Source of the DNA: Peribacillus muralis
GTDB taxonomy: Bacteria > Bacillota > Bacilli > Bacillales > DSM-1321
Assembly: GCF_001439925.1 (NCBI RefSeq)
Contig: NZ_LMBV01000023.1
Span: 1-60,929 of the forward strand
DNA: 60,929 bases
Direction of reading: 5' to 3'
Numbering within the stretch: the stretch's first letter is position 1; each line of letters opens with the position of its first letter. The notes beneath the pieces were generated by a model. It searched no databases, was not told the origin of the DNA, and worked only from the letters and a program-made list of their open reading frames with translations. Made by a program: the position numbers and the translations under genes. Below are positions 1-11,767 of the stretch, one piece after another.

Positions 1-66
1 AGTTAAGCTCTTCAGCGCCGATGGTAGTTGGGGGTCTCCCCCTGTGAGAGTAGGACGTCGCCAAGC
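1..66 (+). rRNA. rrf: 5S rRNA, 3' part (truncated by window edge)
   Basis: The first 66 bases read as the 3' half of a Bacillus-type 5S rRNA, including the conserved block GTTAAGCTCTTCAGCGCCGA near the edge and the terminal GCCAAGC. The 5' half lies outside the window. It is the last gene of an upstream rRNA operon and is followed at once by an intrinsic terminator. Confidence 0.93.
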
Positions 67-75
67 AATTTAAAG

Positions 76-99
76 ATCAGCCATACGGCTGGTTTTTTT
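76..99 (+). terminator. Intrinsic terminator of the upstream rRNA operon
   Basis: A stem of about 7 bp (ATCAGCC pairing with GGCTGGT, loop ATAC) is followed by seven T residues, 10 bases after the 5S rRNA end. The 150 bases between it and the ctsR promoter are AT-rich and hold nothing I recognise. Confidence 0.9.
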
Positions 100-256
100 G
101 TGTTGGTTGAAATAATATGAATTAGAATGAAATTTGGTTTTATAATACCTTTTTTAGGGTATTTATGTTAGAAATTTTAACTTTCATGTTCAAGTGGGTA
201 TGTAATTACATATAATTTGGAGAAAATGGATAATGGAGAAAGAGGATGCGTTTAGT

Positions 257-284
257 TTGCAAATTGCTTTTTTCCTTGTATAAT
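257..284 (+). promoter_or_regulatory. Sigma-A promoter of ctsR operon
   Basis: TTGCAA (257-262) and a perfect TATAAT (279-284) are separated by 16 bp. The CtsR operator begins 3 bp downstream of the -10 box, so bound repressor would cover the transcription start. Confidence 0.75.
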
Positions 285-287
285 AAT

Positions 288-304
288 AGTCAAATATAGT
301 CAAA
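288..304 (+). promoter_or_regulatory. CtsR operator (heptad direct repeat)
   Basis: AGTCAAA (288-294), spacer TAT, AGTCAAA (298-304). This is a perfect match to the established CtsR box, a direct repeat of (A/G)GTCAAA with a 3-base spacer. Its place just after the -10 box predicts autorepression of ctsR-mcsA-mcsB-clpC at normal temperature and release on heat shock. Confidence 0.93.
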
Positions 305-324
305 GTCAGATTGGAGGAGGCTGA

Positions 325-786
325 GTGAGAAATATATCTGATGTTATCGAAACTTATTTGAAGCAAGTACTGGAAATAAGTCAAAAAGATATCTTAGAGA
401 TTAAAAGAAGTGAAATAGCAGATAAATTTCAATGTGTTCCTTCTCAAATCAATTACGTAATCAACACGCGGTTTACCATCGAGCGAGGCTACGTTGTAGA
501 GAGTAAGCGCGGCGGTGGCGGATATATACGCATCATGAAGGTGGAGTCGCAGGATTACGTGCATCTTATTAACCAATTATTATCGCTTGTTGGTACGAGG
601 GTATCCCAATCCATGGCTGAAGGGGTGATTTCCCGGTTGATGAATGAGGAAGTCATTAATGAGAGAGAAGCAAAAATTATGATGAGTGTCATCGATAGAT
701 CGGTTATTTATATCGATCTGCCCGACCGTGATGAGCTTAGATCAAGAATTTTAACTGCGATGCTTACGACTTTAAAATATAAATGA
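325..786 (+). CDS. ctsR: Transcriptional repressor of class III heat-shock genes, CtsR
   Basis: CtsR is the dimeric winged-helix repressor of clp genes. The 153-residue product has the usual length. Its N-terminal helix-turn-helix is followed by the glycine-rich wing RGGGGYIRI (residues 62-70). In the family this loop senses heat, and the Arg in it is a target of the arginine kinase McsB. Translation starts at GTG 325, placed 4 bases after a strong GGAGGAGG; no better start exists. It is the first gene of the ctsR-mcsA-mcsB-clpC operon and has a perfect CtsR box in its own promoter, so autoregulation is expected. Confidence 0.97.
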   Translation: MRNISDVIETYLKQVLEISQKDILEIKRSEIADKFQCVPSQINYVINTRFTIERGYVVESKRGGGGYIRIMKVESQDYVHLINQLLSLVGTRVSQSMAEGVISRLMNEEVINEREAKIMMSVIDRSVIYIDLPDRDELRSRILTAMLTTLKYK

Positions 787-807
787 AACTGGCAGAGGTG
801 ATGAACG

Positions 808-1359
808 ATGATTTGCCAAGAATGTCATCAAAGGCCTGCTACTCTACAATTCACAAAAATCATTAACGGAAAAAAAACTGAAGTCATGATTTGTGAGAAA
901 TGTGCTCAGGAAAAAGGTGATATTTTCATGGATGCAGGAGGGCCTGGTTTTTCAATAAATAATTTATTAGCAGGATTGTTGAATATGGAGTCGAATATTC
1001 AACAAACAAAGGCAAATGCATTTCCTAAAACGGAGGAGAGGCGGTGCCCGCATTGTCACCGGTCCTATAAAGAATTTGTCCATGTTGGAAAGTTTGGCTG
1101 TGCTGAATGTTATAAAACGTTCAATGAACAGCTAAACCCAATTCTTAAGAGGGTTCATAGTGGCAATACTGCACATATAGGGAAAATTCCGAAGAGGATT
1201 GGCGGCACGATATATTTAAGAAAGCAAATATTGGATTTAAAAGAGATGTTAAAGACCCACATTAATCAAGAAGAATTCGAGAAAGCGGCAGAGGTTAGGG
1301 ATAAGGTTCGTTCCCTTGAAAAAAGGTATGAAGCGCTAGAGGGGGGCGAGGAGTCATGA
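808..1359 (+). CDS. mcsA: McsA, zinc-binding activator of the protein-arginine kinase McsB
   Basis: McsA stimulates McsB and modulates CtsR. The 183-residue protein shows paired cysteines at C3/C6, C29/C32, C80/C83 and C98/C101, the expected zinc-finger pattern. A C-terminal UVR-type coiled segment spans about residues 144-173. ATG 808 is preceded by AGAGGTG at 794-800; the ATG at 801 is out of frame. The stop codon overlaps the mcsB start (ATGA), which suggests translational coupling of the two partners. Confidence 0.96.
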   Translation: MICQECHQRPATLQFTKIINGKKTEVMICEKCAQEKGDIFMDAGGPGFSINNLLAGLLNMESNIQQTKANAFPKTEERRCPHCHRSYKEFVHVGKFGCAECYKTFNEQLNPILKRVHSGNTAHIGKIPKRIGGTIYLRKQILDLKEMLKTHINQEEFEKAAEVRDKVRSLEKRYEALEGGEES

Positions 1360-2432
1360 GCTTGGAAAAGTTTGTAGAAAACGCCTTGAGCTCCTGGATG
1401 AGTGCTGAAGGGCCGGAAATCGATATTGTATTGAGTTCCAGAATTCGTTTGGCCAGGAACTTCGAAGACTTCACCTTTCCAACCTCCTTTTCTAGTGATG
1501 AAGCAAAAAAAATCATTGAATTGGTTAAAAAAAGAATTGAAGAGGAAGTAACACCTGAGATTGGTAAGCTGGAATTGCTTGAAATTGATCAATTACAGCC
1601 ATTGGAGAAACGGGTTCTCGTTGAAAAGCATTTAATAAGTCCTCACTTAGTCGAGGAATCTGCAAAGAGTGCTTGCCTTCTTTCGGAAAATGAAGAAATT
1701 AGTATCATGATTAATGAGGAGGATCATCTCCGAATTCAGTGTTTAATGTCGGGGCTGCAGTTGAAGGAAACCTTAAAGATTGCAAATGTTCTTGACGATT
1801 GGATTGAAGAATCCATAGACTATGCATATGATGAGGAAAGAGGGTACCTAACTAGCTGTCCAACAAATGTGGGAACAGGATTAAGAGCTTCCGTTATGAT
1901 GCATCTGCCGGGCCTTGTGCTTACACAGCAGATGAATAACATCATACCGGCCATCAATCAATTGGGCCTTGTGGTTCGAGGCATTTATGGAGAGGGCAGT
2001 CAAGCATTAGGGAATATTTTTCAAATCTCGAATCAAATTACACTTGGAAAGTCGGAAAGGGATATCGTAGAAGATTTAACAAGTGTAGTGCAACAAATCA
2101 TTGCCCAGGAACGATCGGCAAGGGATGCATTAGTGAGGACCTCTCACATACAATTAGAAGATAGAATTTTCCGTTCACATGGGATACTATCCAATGCTCG
2201 CATTATTGAGACAAAGGAAGCGGCTACCTGTATATCCGATGTTAGGTTAGGGATTGATCTTGGGTATATAAAAGATATTTCCAAAAGCATCCTTAATGAA
2301 TTGATGATTTTGACACAGCCGGGGTTTTTACAAAAATACGCAGGTGGACCATTAAAATCCCACGAAAGGGATATCCGTCGGGCAGCACTTATTCGAGAAC
2401 GCTTGAATTTCACGGAATCTACCTCCTCATGA
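1356..2432 (+). CDS. mcsB: Protein-arginine kinase McsB
   Basis: McsB phosphorylates arginines on proteins, marking them for ClpC-ClpP degradation and inactivating CtsR. The 358-residue sequence has phosphagen-kinase signatures: SSRIRLARN (27-35), the acidic NEEDHLRIQ block (120-128) and the catalytic Cys168 in [11 protein letters not shown]. The RDIRRA motif (338-343) matches the allosteric phospho-arginine pocket (RDXXRA) of the family. It overlaps mcsA by 4 bases. About 130 bases separate it from clpC without an obvious promoter, so clpC is probably co-transcribed. Confidence 0.97.
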   Translation: MSLEKFVENALSSWMSAEGPEIDIVLSSRIRLARNFEDFTFPTSFSSDEAKKIIELVKKRIEEEVTPEIGKLELLEIDQLQPLEKRVLVEKHLISPHLVEESAKSACLLSENEEISIMINEEDHLRIQCLMSGLQLKETLKIANVLDDWIEESIDYAYDEERGYLTSCPTNVGTGLRASVMMHLPGLVLTQQMNNIIPAINQLGLVVRGIYGEGSQALGNIFQISNQITLGKSERDIVEDLTSVVQQIIAQERSARDALVRTSHIQLEDRIFRSHGILSNARIIETKEAATCISDVRLGIDLGYIKDISKSILNELMILTQPGFLQKYAGGPLKSHERDIRRAALIRERLNFTESTSS

Positions 2433-2562
2433 GGTCATCGACCTTAGAGTGAGTATCTATATGCCTGTAATAGATGTGGGGAAGAAGTAGCCCCTGCCAT
2501 TACTTAGAGAAATATCAGCCATTTGATTCAAAAAACGAAAAATTCTTAAGGAGGAATTCCCT

Positions 2563-5004
2563 ATGATGTTTGGTCGTTTTACTGAAAGAGCCCAGAAAGT
2601 ATTAGCATTAGCACAAGAAGAGGCAATCCGTTTAGGTCATAACAATATTGGAACGGAACATATTTTACTAGGCTTGGTCCGAGAAGGAGATGGCATTGCA
2701 GCCAAAGCGTTATTTGCGCTCGGCTTGGGTCCTGATAAAATACAGAAAGAAGTAGAGAATTTGATTGGCCGTGGCCAGGATACGGCTCAAACGATACATT
2801 ATACCCCAAGAGCGAAGAAAGTGATTGAGCTTTCCATGGATGAGGCAAGAAAATTAGGTCACTCTTATGTTGGGACAGAGCATGTACTGCTCGGTTTGAT
2901 TAGAGAAGGCGAAGGCGTGGCAGCCCGCGTATTGAATAATCTCGGAGTAAGCCTGAACAAGGCCCGTCAACAAGTATTGCAACTTTTAGGCAGCAATGAA
3001 TCAGGTGGTCATCAAGGTTCAGCTGCTTCAAATGCAAGTACGCCAACTCTGGATGGCCTTGCCCGTGATTTAACGGCGATCGCACGGGAAGGAAGCCTCG
3101 ATCCCGTAATTGGCAGAAGTAAGGAAATACAGCGTGTCATAGAGGTATTAAGCCGCCGTACAAAAAACAACCCAGTATTAATTGGGGAACCTGGGGTAGG
3201 TAAAACAGCCATCGCTGAAGGTCTTGCCCAACAGATCATCAATAATGAGGTACCAGAAATTCTGCGTGATAAACGCGTAATGACACTCGATATGGGTACT
3301 GTTGTGGCTGGTACAAAATACCGGGGCGAGTTCGAGGACCGGTTGAAAAAAGTAATGGATGAAATTCGCCAGGCTGGCAATATCATTTTATTCATCGATG
3401 AATTGCATACATTGATCGGTGCAGGCGGGGCAGAGGGTGCCATCGATGCCTCCAATATCCTTAAACCATCATTGGCCCGTGGTGAATTACAATGTATCGG
3501 TGCTACCACTTTAGATGAGTACCGTAAATATATTGAAAAGGATGCTGCGCTTGAACGACGTTTCCAGCCAATCCAAGTTGACGAACCGACGATGGAAGAA
3601 TCGATACAAATCCTCAAGGGGCTGCGTGACCGTTATGAAGCCCATCACCGCGTATCGATTACGGATGAAGCGATTGATGCAGCAGTCAAGTTATCGGATC
3701 GTTACATTTCCGATCGCTTTTTACCGGATAAAGCGATTGACTTGATTGATGAAGCTGGGTCCAAGGTTCGCCTGCGCTCATATACAACGCCGCCAAACTT
3801 AAAGGAACTTGAAGTGAAGCTGGATGATGTCCGGAAGGAAAAGGATGCTTCCGTTCAGAGCCAGGAATTCGAAAAAGCCGCTTCCCTTCGTGATACGGAA
3901 CAACGCTTAAGAGAACAATTGGAAGAAACGAAGAAGACCTGGAAAGAAAAACAAGGGCAAGAGAACAGTGAAGTGACTGTGGATGATATTGCCCATGTTG
4001 TATCCAGCTGGACGGGAGTTCCAGTCACGAAACTGGCACAGACAGAGTCCGACAAACTGCTGAATATGGAATCAATCCTCCATGACCGCGTGATTGGGCA
4101 AGAAGAAGCTGTCATTGCGGTTTCTAAAGCAGTACGCCGTGCTAGAGCGGGCTTGAAGGATCCTAAACGTCCAATTGGTTCTTTCATCTTCTTGGGGCCT
4201 ACAGGGGTAGGTAAAACCGAGCTTGCCCGTGCCTTGGCTGAATCCATCTTTGGTGATGAAGACGCCATGATCCGCATTGACATGTCCGAGTATATGGAGA
4301 AGCATTCGACTTCACGTCTTGTTGGATCCCCTCCAGGATATGTGGGATACGAAGAAGGCGGACAATTAACGGAAAAAGTGCGGAGGAAACCATATTCCGT
4401 CGTTCTGCTTGATGAAATCGAAAAGGCACATCCCGATGTCTTCAATATCCTCCTGCAAGTATTGGAAGACGGAAGGCTGACAGATTCGAAGGGGCGTACT
4501 GTAGATTTCAGGAACACCATTCTAATCATGACATCGAATGTAGGCGCATCAGCCTTAAAAATTGATAAGTATGTTGGCTTTAATATCCAGGATACGGGTC
4601 AGGATTACAAAAATATGAAAGGGAAAGTGATGGAGGAACTTAAACGTGCGTTCCGTCCGGAATTCCTCAATCGTATTGATGAAACGATCGTGTTCCACTC
4701 ATTAGAAAAGGATCACTTAAAACAAATCGTGACATTAATGTCCAACCAATTGACGACTCGCTTGAAAGAGCAGGAAATCTACTTGGAGCTAACTGATGCC
4801 GCCAGGGAAAAAATCGCTACGGAAGGCTTCGATCCCGAATATGGGGCACGGCCGATCCGCAGGGCGCTTCAAAAGCATGTAGAGGATTACCTATCTGAAG
4901 AGTTGCTTAAAGGTAACGTGAAAAAAGGGCAAACGGTCGTGATGGATGTTGTAAATAATGAATTTGCGATCCGCCAAGGCGAGCCTGTCAACGTAAGTGA
5001 ATAA
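2563..5004 (+). CDS. clpC: AAA+ unfoldase ClpC, regulatory subunit of the ClpCP protease
   Basis: ClpC unfolds substrates and feeds them to ClpP. The 813-residue protein has two N-terminal Clp_N repeats (about 1-145), which bind adaptors and phospho-arginine. These are followed by a first AAA+ module with Walker A GEPGVGKT (208-215), a UVR-containing middle domain (about 410-465), a second AAA+ module with GPTGVGKT, and a C-terminal D2-small domain. The start ATGATG at 2563 follows AAGGAGGAATTCC. It is the last gene of the CtsR operon and is closed by a good terminator. Confidence 0.98.
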   Translation: MMFGRFTERAQKVLALAQEEAIRLGHNNIGTEHILLGLVREGDGIAAKALFALGLGPDKIQKEVENLIGRGQDTAQTIHYTPRAKKVIELSMDEARKLGHSYVGTEHVLLGLIREGEGVAARVLNNLGVSLNKARQQVLQLLGSNESGGHQGSAASNASTPTLDGLARDLTAIAREGSLDPVIGRSKEIQRVIEVLSRRTKNNPVLIGEPGVGKTAIAEGLAQQIINNEVPEILRDKRVMTLDMGTVVAGTKYRGEFEDRLKKVMDEIRQAGNIILFIDELHTLIGAGGAEGAIDASNILKPSLARGELQCIGATTLDEYRKYIEKDAALERRFQPIQVDEPTMEESIQILKGLRDRYEAHHRVSITDEAIDAAVKLSDRYISDRFLPDKAIDLIDEAGSKVRLRSYTTPPNLKELEVKLDDVRKEKDASVQSQEFEKAASLRDTEQRLREQLEETKKTWKEKQGQENSEVTVDDIAHVVSSWTGVPVTKLAQTESDKLLNMESILHDRVIGQEEAVIAVSKAVRRARAGLKDPKRPIGSFIFLGPTGVGKTELARALAESIFGDEDAMIRIDMSEYMEKHSTSRLVGSPPGYVGYEEGGQLTEKVRRKPYSVVLLDEIEKAHPDVFNILLQVLEDGRLTDSKGRTVDFRNTILIMTSNVGASALKIDKYVGFNIQDTGQDYKNMKGKVMEELKRAFRPEFLNRIDETIVFHSLEKDHLKQIVTLMSNQLTTRLKEQEIYLELTDAAREKIATEGFDPEYGARPIRRALQKHVEDYLSEELLKGNVKKGQTVVMDVVNNEFAIRQGEPVNVSE

Positions 5005-5020
5005 CCTGATTCCTAACTCC

Positions 5021-5061
5021 GAGGTACACGCAGATATTTTTGCCGTGTACCTCTGTTTTTT
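5021..5061 (+). terminator. Terminator of the ctsR-clpC operon
   Basis: A perfect 10-bp stem (GAGGTACACG at 5021-5030, CGTGTACCTC at 5044-5053) is followed by TG and a run of T. It lies 17 bases after the clpC stop codon. Confidence 0.9.
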
Positions 5062-5199
5062 ATCCATAGGTAGAAATGAGCATAAAAGGACAGGGCATTA
5101 AGGGTGTTTTTTTAAAAAACTTAACGTCGAGAAGGATTAAATGAACTAAGATGTAATATCCTTACTATAGGCATTTTCAAAAAAGGAAGAGGAGTTATT

Positions 5200-6588
5200 A
5201 TGGCAGTAAAGAAGAAAACAAAATTTATGTGTCAGTCTTGCGGTTATGAATCTGCGAAATGGATGGGGAAATGCCCAGGCTGCGGAGAATGGAACAAGAT
5301 GGTCGAGGAAACTGAAATCGTGAAACCTGCCCGTAAAGGTGCCTTTACCCACTCGGAGGTTAGAGGTTCCGGAGAACGTGAAAAGGCAGCACCGATAACG
5401 ACTATCCAGTCTGAAAAAGAACCACGGATCAAGACGGACTTAATGGAGCTGAATCGTGCCCTTGGCGGCGGGATCGTCCAGGGTTCACTTGTTTTGATTG
5501 GAGGCGATCCGGGTATCGGTAAATCCACCCTGCTTCTACAGGTATCTTCCCAATTAGCGCATAAGCAGAAAAAAGTGCTGTATATATCAGGGGAAGAATC
5601 AGTCAAGCAAACTAAATTGCGGGCGGATCGGCTTGGAACGATGTCGGACAATTTATTCGTGTATTCGGAAACGGATATGGATTATATTCAACAGGCGATC
5701 GCAGAAGTAAAACCGGATTTGGTCATCATTGATTCCATTCAAACGGTGTACCATTCGGAGGTTACATCAGCACCGGGAAGTGTTTCACAAGTGCGGGAGT
5801 GCACAGCCTCACTGATGCGCATCGCTAAAACGAACGGGGTTGCGATCTTTATCGTCGGCCACGTAACAAAGGAAGGGGCAATTGCAGGCCCGCGATTGCT
5901 TGAGCATATGGTTGACACCGTTTTATATTTTGAAGGAGAAAGACACCATACATATCGAATTATCCGGGCGGTCAAAAACCGTTTTGGTTCGACGAATGAG
6001 ATGGGGATTTTTGAAATGAAGGAACATGGCTTGGAGGAAGTGGCGAATCCATCGGAGATTTTCCTTGAGGAAAGGTCACAAGGGGCTTCAGGCTCTACTG
6101 TCGTCGCCTCAATGGAAGGAACAAGGCCGGTGCTCGTCGAAATTCAAGCATTGATTTCACCTACGAGTTTTGGAAATCCAAGGCGAATGGCGACAGGAAT
6201 CGACCATAATCGTGTTTCGCTGCTCATGGCTGTCCTGGAGAAAAGGGTCGGCTTGCTGCTGCAAAATCAAGATGCCTATTTAAAGGTGGCTGGCGGTGTC
6301 AAGCTGGATGAACCTGCAATCGACCTCGCTGTCGCAATAAGCATTGCCTCCAGCTTCCGTGATAAACCAACAAACCCTACCGATTGCATCATAGGTGAAG
6401 TGGGACTGACGGGTGAAGTAAGAAGGGTGTCACGAATTGAACAAAGAGTTCAGGAAGCAGCAAAACTTGGATTCGAGCGGGTGATCATACCTGCTAATAA
6501 TATAGGGGGATGGACCGCGCCCAAGGGAATTAAAATAGTTGGCGTTTCATCGGTATCGGAGGCTCTTAAACATTCGTTAGGGGGTTAA
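5200..6588 (+). CDS. radA: RadA/Sms DNA repair ATPase
   Basis: RadA is a RecA-like branch-migration helicase that acts in recombinational repair and transformation. In the 462 residues I see an N-terminal zinc finger (C11/C14 and C25/C28), Walker [11 protein letters not shown] (101-110), the RadA-specific KNRFG motif (259-263) and a C-terminal Lon-protease-like domain. ATG 5200 follows GGAAGAGGAG. The next gene, disA, begins 2 bases after the stop, so the two are one unit. In B. subtilis RadA influences DisA scanning activity, which fits the pairing. Confidence 0.97.
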   Translation: MAVKKKTKFMCQSCGYESAKWMGKCPGCGEWNKMVEETEIVKPARKGAFTHSEVRGSGEREKAAPITTIQSEKEPRIKTDLMELNRALGGGIVQGSLVLIGGDPGIGKSTLLLQVSSQLAHKQKKVLYISGEESVKQTKLRADRLGTMSDNLFVYSETDMDYIQQAIAEVKPDLVIIDSIQTVYHSEVTSAPGSVSQVRECTASLMRIAKTNGVAIFIVGHVTKEGAIAGPRLLEHMVDTVLYFEGERHHTYRIIRAVKNRFGSTNEMGIFEMKEHGLEEVANPSEIFLEERSQGASGSTVVASMEGTRPVLVEIQALISPTSFGNPRRMATGIDHNRVSLLMAVLEKRVGLLLQNQDAYLKVAGGVKLDEPAIDLAVAISIASSFRDKPTNPTDCIIGEVGLTGEVRRVSRIEQRVQEAAKLGFERVIIPANNIGGWTAPKGIKIVGVSSVSEALKHSLGG

Positions 6589-6590
6589 GT

Positions 6591-7664
6591 ATGACAGATA
6601 AAAAAGGGTATGAGAAAACAAAGCTGGAGATTTTGCAAATTGTAGCTCCGGGTACCCCGCTTCGGGAAGGTATTGAAAATGTTTTGAGGGCCAATACGGG
6701 AGGCTTGATAGTCGTTGGATATAACGAGAAGGTGCGAATGATCGTGGATGGCGGCTTTCAAATCAACTGTAACTGTACCCCAAGCACATTGTATGAGCTG
6801 GCGAAGATGGATGGAGCCATCATTTTAAATGAAACAGCGAATACGATCATCTTCGCCAATGCCCAGTTAGTGCCCGATAATAGCACACCTTCGACTGAAA
6901 CGGGAATGAGGCACCGTACAGCGGAACGTGTAGCAAGGGAGACCAAGTCGTTGATCATTGCAATTTCCCAACGACGGAATGTCATCACATTATATCAAGG
7001 GAATTTCCGTTATGCCCTCAAAGATATAGGAGTCATACTCGCTAAAGCCAATTTGGCCATTCAAACGTTGGAAAAATATAAGGTGGTCCTACAGCAGAGC
7101 ATCTCGGTATTGGGGGCGCTCGAGTTTGAGGAAATCGTGACCTATGCCGATCTTTTGCAAGTATTTCACCGTTATGTAATGGTTCTCAGGATTAAGGCGG
7201 AGCTACTTACTTACCTGAATGAGCTTGGCACGGAAGGACGATTGATCCGACTGCAGATGAATGAAATCCTGGCGGATATTGAAATGGAGGGGAAATGGCT
7301 CATCAAGGATTATACCTCCCGAAATGATGAAAAACCTGAGGAAATCATTAATCGGCTTCAAGAACTGGCGATGCAGGAAAAACTGGATGAAACCATCCTT
7401 CTGAAGATTCTTGGCTATCATGGATATATACACCTTGATGAGGCCGTACATCCCCGCGGCTATCGGATCCTCCATAAAATCCCGCGCTTGCCGGTATTGA
7501 TCATCGAAAATTTAGTGAACCGGTTCGAAAGCTTTAGTGAAGTCAACAAAGCGTCCGTTGAAGACCTTGACGATGTTGAGGGCATTGGGGAAGTCCGTGC
7601 CAATAAAATTAAAGAGGGCCTGCGCATTTTAAAAAACCAGCTGGTTACAAATAGAAGGATGTAA
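6591..7664 (+). CDS. disA: DNA integrity scanning protein DisA, diadenylate cyclase
   Basis: DisA makes cyclic di-AMP from two ATP and scans chromosomes for lesions, delaying sporulation. The 357-residue protein has the DAC domain with the catalytic DGA (74-76) and RHR (107-109) motifs, a helical linker, and a C-terminal helix-hairpin-helix domain ([18 protein letters not shown], about 324-341). ATG 6591 lies after an AGGGGG run formed by the end of radA. It is probably translationally linked to radA. Confidence 0.97.
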   Translation: MTDKKGYEKTKLEILQIVAPGTPLREGIENVLRANTGGLIVVGYNEKVRMIVDGGFQINCNCTPSTLYELAKMDGAIILNETANTIIFANAQLVPDNSTPSTETGMRHRTAERVARETKSLIIAISQRRNVITLYQGNFRYALKDIGVILAKANLAIQTLEKYKVVLQQSISVLGALEFEEIVTYADLLQVFHRYVMVLRIKAELLTYLNELGTEGRLIRLQMNEILADIEMEGKWLIKDYTSRNDEKPEEIINRLQELAMQEKLDETILLKILGYHGYIHLDEAVHPRGYRILHKIPRLPVLIIENLVNRFESFSEVNKASVEDLDDVEGIGEVRANKIKEGLRILKNQLVTNRRM

Positions 7665-7719
7665 AGCGCAGCTTCAAAATTTTCCTATTTTAGCTTGAAA
7701 TTGATTGGCGCTTATTTTT
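7664..7719 (+). terminator. Possible weak terminator after disA
   Basis: AAGCGC (7664-7669) can pair with GCGCTT (7708-7713). The interrupted inner pairing TTCAA/TTGAA strengthens it, and the T-rich tail TTATTTTTG follows. The stem is imperfect. A TTGACA hexamer at 7718-7723 lies just downstream but lacks a good -10 box at normal spacing. Confidence 0.35.
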
Positions 7720-7884
7720 GACACTCAAAACCTAGGGTGCTAGGCTAATATTACGAAAAAAAGAATAGTCATATTGGTGCATCCATGAATTCCTTAAGTG
7801 AATTTCACGTATATAATGAAAACGGATTTTTGAAGGTTTCATTTTTTTTAATTGGTCAATAATGAGTAGAGGGAGGTGAAAGGG

Positions 7885-8979
7885 ATGTTAAAACGCATTA
7901 TACAAGCATGCTTCTTAATAGTCGGCGGAACTCTTGGTATGATACTCATTCCAGAATTATTAGTTGTTTTACATGCAGATGATATTGCTTTATTAAACAA
8001 TCCTTATGTAAGTGTACTGTTGGGTGCCATTATCTTTTATCTTATTACTTTTTGGGCAGTAGATCATGTGATCTATTTTATGAAGTGGCTGGAGGAACAG
8101 CTTGTTAAGATACCAATTACGGACATCATTTTTGGCAGTGTCGGCCTTTTGGTCGGACTGCTCGCGGCGTTCTTGGTTGGATACGCCTTCAGTGCCATCG
8201 GCGTTCCCATTTTAAATACGGTGGTTCCGATCATCCTTACGCTTTTGTTTGGTTATCTTGGTTTCCAGGTCGGCTTTAAAAAGCGCGATGAGCTATTGAA
8301 TTTATTCACGAAAAATAATAAGAAAAAGAATCCCGACGGTGAAGTAAATGAGGATGAAGAAGGGGATAGCAAGCGGCTAAAGATTCTCGATACAAGCGTC
8401 ATCATTGATGGCAGGATTGCGGATATCTGTCAGACAGGCTTTCTGGAGGGCACGATTGTCATCCCGCAATTCGTATTGAATGAACTGCAGCATATTGCTG
8501 ATTCTTCAGATGCCTTGAAAAGGAATCGCGGCAGACGTGGCTTGGATATACTGAACCGGATTCAGAAAGACCTTCCGATTAAAGTTGAAATGTACGAGGG
8601 TGACTTTGAGGACATTCAGGAAGTGGACAGCAAGCTGGTGAAGCTTGCCAAGATTTCAGGCGGAATGGTCGTGACGAATGATTTCAATTTAAACAAAGTA
8701 TGCGAGTTTCAAAATGTGGCGGTTCTTAATATCAATGATCTGGCCAACGCCGTTAAACCGGTTGTACTTCCCGGCGAAGAGATGAATGTTCAAGTCATTA
8801 AGGACGGGAAAGAGCAAAACCAAGGCATTGCCTATTTGGATGATGGGACGATGATCGTTGTCGAGGGCGGACGTGACCATATCGGAAAACGCATCGATGT
8901 TCTTGTCACAAGTGTACTGCAAACATCTGCAGGCCGAATGATATTCGCTAAACCGAAACTATTAGAAAAAGCATTATAA
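7885..8979 (+). CDS. yacL: Membrane protein with PIN and TRAM domains (YacL family)
   Basis: The 364-residue product starts with four predicted membrane segments (roughly residues 5-25, 37-57, 82-105 and 108-128). A charged linker follows, then a PIN nuclease-like domain beginning at [17 protein letters not shown], and a C-terminal TRAM RNA-binding domain. The in-frame GTG at 7876 lies inside the Shine-Dalgarno GGGAGGTG (7871-7878), so ATG 7885 is the better start. YacL-type proteins sit beside ispD in many Bacilli. The biochemical role is not known to me; membrane-anchored RNA binding or cleavage is an inference from the domains. Confidence 0.88.
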   Translation: MLKRIIQACFLIVGGTLGMILIPELLVVLHADDIALLNNPYVSVLLGAIIFYLITFWAVDHVIYFMKWLEEQLVKIPITDIIFGSVGLLVGLLAAFLVGYAFSAIGVPILNTVVPIILTLLFGYLGFQVGFKKRDELLNLFTKNNKKKNPDGEVNEDEEGDSKRLKILDTSVIIDGRIADICQTGFLEGTIVIPQFVLNELQHIADSSDALKRNRGRRGLDILNRIQKDLPIKVEMYEGDFEDIQEVDSKLVKLAKISGGMVVTNDFNLNKVCEFQNVAVLNINDLANAVKPVVLPGEEMNVQVIKDGKEQNQGIAYLDDGTMIVVEGGRDHIGKRIDVLVTSVLQTSAGRMIFAKPKLLEKAL

Positions 8980-9000
8980 AGAAGAGTAGGAGAAACCGTT

Positions 9001-9684
9001 ATGTTTTATGATGTAGTGATACCTGCGGCTGGACAAGGGAAAAGAATGAAGGCTGGCAAGAATAAACTGTTTATTGAACTATCAGGCATCCCGATTATTG
9101 TATACACGCTTCGTGTCTTTGAAGAAGATCCGGACTGCCGGCAAATCATCCTTTCGATAAACCCGGCTGAAAAGGATTATTTTAATCAGATGATAGCCAT
9201 GTATGAGTTTAAGAAGGTCAAGAAACTCGTCATTGGTGGCAAGGAGCGTCAACAAAGCGTTTATAATGGGTTGCAGCATGCAGGAGAAGAGATCGTACTA
9301 GTACACGACGGGGCCCGCCCTTTTATCGATCAAAAGCAAATCGGTGAATTGACATTAGCGGCTTCCCTTCATGGCGGATCTGTCATTGCCGTCCCTGTTA
9401 AAGATACGATTAAAAAAGCGACCGATAATAAGATATTGGAAACGGTGGAACGATCAAGCTTGTGGGCGGTACAAACTCCACAAGCTTTTCGTCTATCCAT
9501 ATTGAAGCGGGCACATGAACAGGCGGATGCAGAAGCATTTTTGGGGACGGACGATGCAAGTTTGCTAGAACGGATCAATGAACAGGTAGTTATTATTGAG
9601 GGCAATTATGATAATATTAAAATTACGACTCAGGAAGACCTTTATTTTGCAGAAGCGATTTTACATAAACAAAAAAGAAAATGA
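9001..9684 (+). CDS. ispD: 2-C-methyl-D-erythritol 4-phosphate cytidylyltransferase IspD
   Basis: IspD transfers CMP to methylerythritol phosphate, the third step of the MEP isoprenoid pathway. The 227-residue protein has the nucleotide-binding loop AAGQGKRM (9-16) and the family motif DGARPF. ATG 9001 follows AGGAGAAACC. It is the first of the adjacent pair ispD-ispF, which catalyse nearby steps. The ispF Shine-Dalgarno lies directly after its stop codon. Confidence 0.96.
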   Translation: MFYDVVIPAAGQGKRMKAGKNKLFIELSGIPIIVYTLRVFEEDPDCRQIILSINPAEKDYFNQMIAMYEFKKVKKLVIGGKERQQSVYNGLQHAGEEIVLVHDGARPFIDQKQIGELTLAASLHGGSVIAVPVKDTIKKATDNKILETVERSSLWAVQTPQAFRLSILKRAHEQADAEAFLGTDDASLLERINEQVVIIEGNYDNIKITTQEDLYFAEAILHKQKRK

Positions 9685-9698
9685 TTGGAGATAATGAT

Positions 9699-10178
9699 AT
9701 GTTTCGAATTGGACAAGGATATGACGTTCATCAGCTTGTTGAGGGAAGGCCTCTGATTATTGGCGGCATTACGATTCCATATGAGAAAGGGCTGTTAGGC
9801 CATTCCGATGCAGATGTTCTTTTGCATACGGTTGCCGATGCTTGCTTAGGGGCGATTGGTGCTGGGGATATCGGTAAGCACTTCCCGGATACAGATCCGG
9901 AATTCAAAGATGCCGATTCGGCAAAATTGCTGCGCCATGTATGGGCACTTGTAAAAAAAGAAGGATATGCATTAGGCAATGCCGACTGTACAATTATTGC
10001 CCAAAGCCCAAAAATGGCTCCTCATATAGAGGCAATGCGGGTCAGGATAGCGGAACTTCTGGACTCTTCAATAGATAAGATCAATGTAAAGGCGACCACT
10101 ACTGAGAAACTTGGATTTACAGGCAGAAGCGAAGGGATTGCGGCACAGGCTGTTGTCTTATTGATGAAAACGAACTGA
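9699..10178 (+). CDS. ispF: 2-C-methyl-D-erythritol 2,4-cyclodiphosphate synthase IspF
   Basis: IspF cyclises CDP-methylerythritol 2-phosphate in the MEP pathway as a homotrimer. The metal ligands D9, H11 (GYDVH) and H43 are present. I chose ATG 9699, not the in-frame ATG 9681: it follows TTGGAGA and gives 159 residues, the usual length, starting [11 protein letters not shown]. The upstream ATG overlaps the end of ispD and adds six residues not seen in the family. Confidence 0.95.
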   Translation: MFRIGQGYDVHQLVEGRPLIIGGITIPYEKGLLGHSDADVLLHTVADACLGAIGAGDIGKHFPDTDPEFKDADSAKLLRHVWALVKKEGYALGNADCTIIAQSPKMAPHIEAMRVRIAELLDSSIDKINVKATTTEKLGFTGRSEGIAAQAVVLLMKTN

Positions 10179-10268
10179 TTTCGTTTTTAGAGTCGATGCC
10201 TTTATCCAATCATCCATAAATGATAAAATGAACAATAGAAAAGAATGACTGGGAGGTCTATTTATATC

Positions 10269-11726
10269 ATGAGCAGCGATATTCGAGTTCGCTATGCACC
10301 GAGTCCGACTGGACATTTACATATAGGGAATGCACGGACGGCTTTATTCAATTATTTATATGCACGAAATAAAGGCGGGAAATTCATCATTCGTATTGAA
10401 GATACCGACCAAAAGAGAAATATCGAAGGCGGCGAGGAAAGCCAGCTTCAATATTTAAAATGGCTTGGCATGGACTGGGATGAAGGTGTGGATGTTGGCG
10501 GAGAATACGGCCCATATCGTCAGTCTGAGAGGAATGACCTTTATCAAACGTTTTATCAGGAGCTTTTGGATAAGGAATTGGCTTATAAATGCTATTGCAC
10601 GGAAGAAGAGCTTGAAGCAGAGCGTGAAGGACAGGTCGAGCGCAATGAAACACCAAAATATTCAGGCAAGTGCAAGCATTTAACCGAGGAAGAGCAAGCG
10701 AAACTAGCTGCTGAAGGAAGAAAACCGAGCATCCGTTTTGCCGTTCCGGCTGGGGAAGTCCTTACTTTCAAGGATATGGTCAAGGATGATGTTTCGTTTG
10801 AAACGGATGGTTTTGGTGATTTTGTCATCGTGAAGAAGGATGGCATTCCAACTTATAACTTCGCAGTAGCGGTCGATGATCACTTAATGAAGATATCCCA
10901 TGTGCTGCGCGGGGACGATCATATCTCCAATACTCCAAAGCAGATGATGATCTATCAGGCATTCGGCTGGGAGCCGCCGGTTTTCGGTCATATGACACTG
11001 ATAGTGAACGAAAGCAGGAAGAAACTGAGTAAACGGGATGAATCGATCATTCAATTCATTGAGCAATATGAAGAACTGGGTTACTTGCCTGAAGCTTTAT
11101 TCAATTTCATCACATTACTTGGATGGTCTCCAGTCGGGGAGGATGAAATCTTCACGAAGGAAGAATTCATTAATCTTTTCGATGCTGAGCGATTGAGTAA
11201 ATCACCTGCACTTTTCGATAAGCAAAAGCTTACATGGATGAATAACCAATATGTGAAGCAATTGGACGTCGATTCTGCAGTGGAATTGTCAATGCCTCAT
11301 TTGATTAAAGCTGGGAAGGTTTCCAAAACGCTGTCGGCAAGTGAGAAAGAGTGGGTACATGGCCTTGTATCCCTTTATCAAGAGCAGATGAGCTATGGAG
11401 CGGAAATCGTAGAGCTTTCGCAACTGTTTTTCAAAGATGAGGTCGAGTTCGAAGCGGAAGCGAAGGAAGTGCTGGCCGAGGAACAAGTGCCGGAGGTCAT
11501 GCAAGCTTTCCTTCAGGAAATCGAAGGTCTGGAACAATTTAATGCCGATGAAATCAAGAAGTCGATTAAAGCGGTTCAAAAAAGCACAGGCCATAAAGGG
11601 AAAAAATTATTCATGCCAATCAGGGCGGCCGTCACCGGTCAAACACATGGTCCTGACTTGCCAAAGGCGATTTCGTTATTGGGCAAGGAAAAAATTAAAC
11701 AGCGGCTTCAGAGTATTTTATATTAA
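10269..11726 (+). CDS. gltX: Glutamyl-tRNA synthetase
   Basis: GltX is a class I aminoacyl-tRNA synthetase. In Bacilli it is usually non-discriminating and also charges tRNA-Gln with Glu for later amidation by GatCAB. The 485 residues include the HIGH-type motif HLHIG (16-20) and the KMSKS-type KLSKR (252-256). ATG 10269 follows GGGAGGT (10251-10257) at 11 bases. An in-frame ATG at 10245 lies upstream of that site and has no ribosome site of its own. No terminator follows before the T-box, so read-through into cysE-cysS is possible, as in the B. subtilis gltX-cysES arrangement. Confidence 0.96.
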   Translation: MSSDIRVRYAPSPTGHLHIGNARTALFNYLYARNKGGKFIIRIEDTDQKRNIEGGEESQLQYLKWLGMDWDEGVDVGGEYGPYRQSERNDLYQTFYQELLDKELAYKCYCTEEELEAEREGQVERNETPKYSGKCKHLTEEEQAKLAAEGRKPSIRFAVPAGEVLTFKDMVKDDVSFETDGFGDFVIVKKDGIPTYNFAVAVDDHLMKISHVLRGDDHISNTPKQMMIYQAFGWEPPVFGHMTLIVNESRKKLSKRDESIIQFIEQYEELGYLPEALFNFITLLGWSPVGEDEIFTKEEFINLFDAERLSKSPALFDKQKLTWMNNQYVKQLDVDSAVELSMPHLIKAGKVSKTLSASEKEWVHGLVSLYQEQMSYGAEIVELSQLFFKDEVEFEAEAKEVLAEEQVPEVMQAFLQEIEGLEQFNADEIKKSIKAVQKSTGHKGKKLFMPIRAAVTGQTHGPDLPKAISLLGKEKIKQRLQSILY

Positions 11727-11767
11727 CAATTAGTCAAAAATGTAATATAGTATTTAATAATCTTACA

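Noticed and set aside
3012..3617. 201-codon open frame on the minus strand inside clpC
   Set aside because: Antisense shadow of a highly conserved coding region; no ribosome site, no recognisable domain, and codon composition is that of the reversed clpC frame.
3855..4529. 224-codon open frame on the minus strand inside clpC
   Set aside because: Same reason: shadow of the second AAA+ module of clpC.
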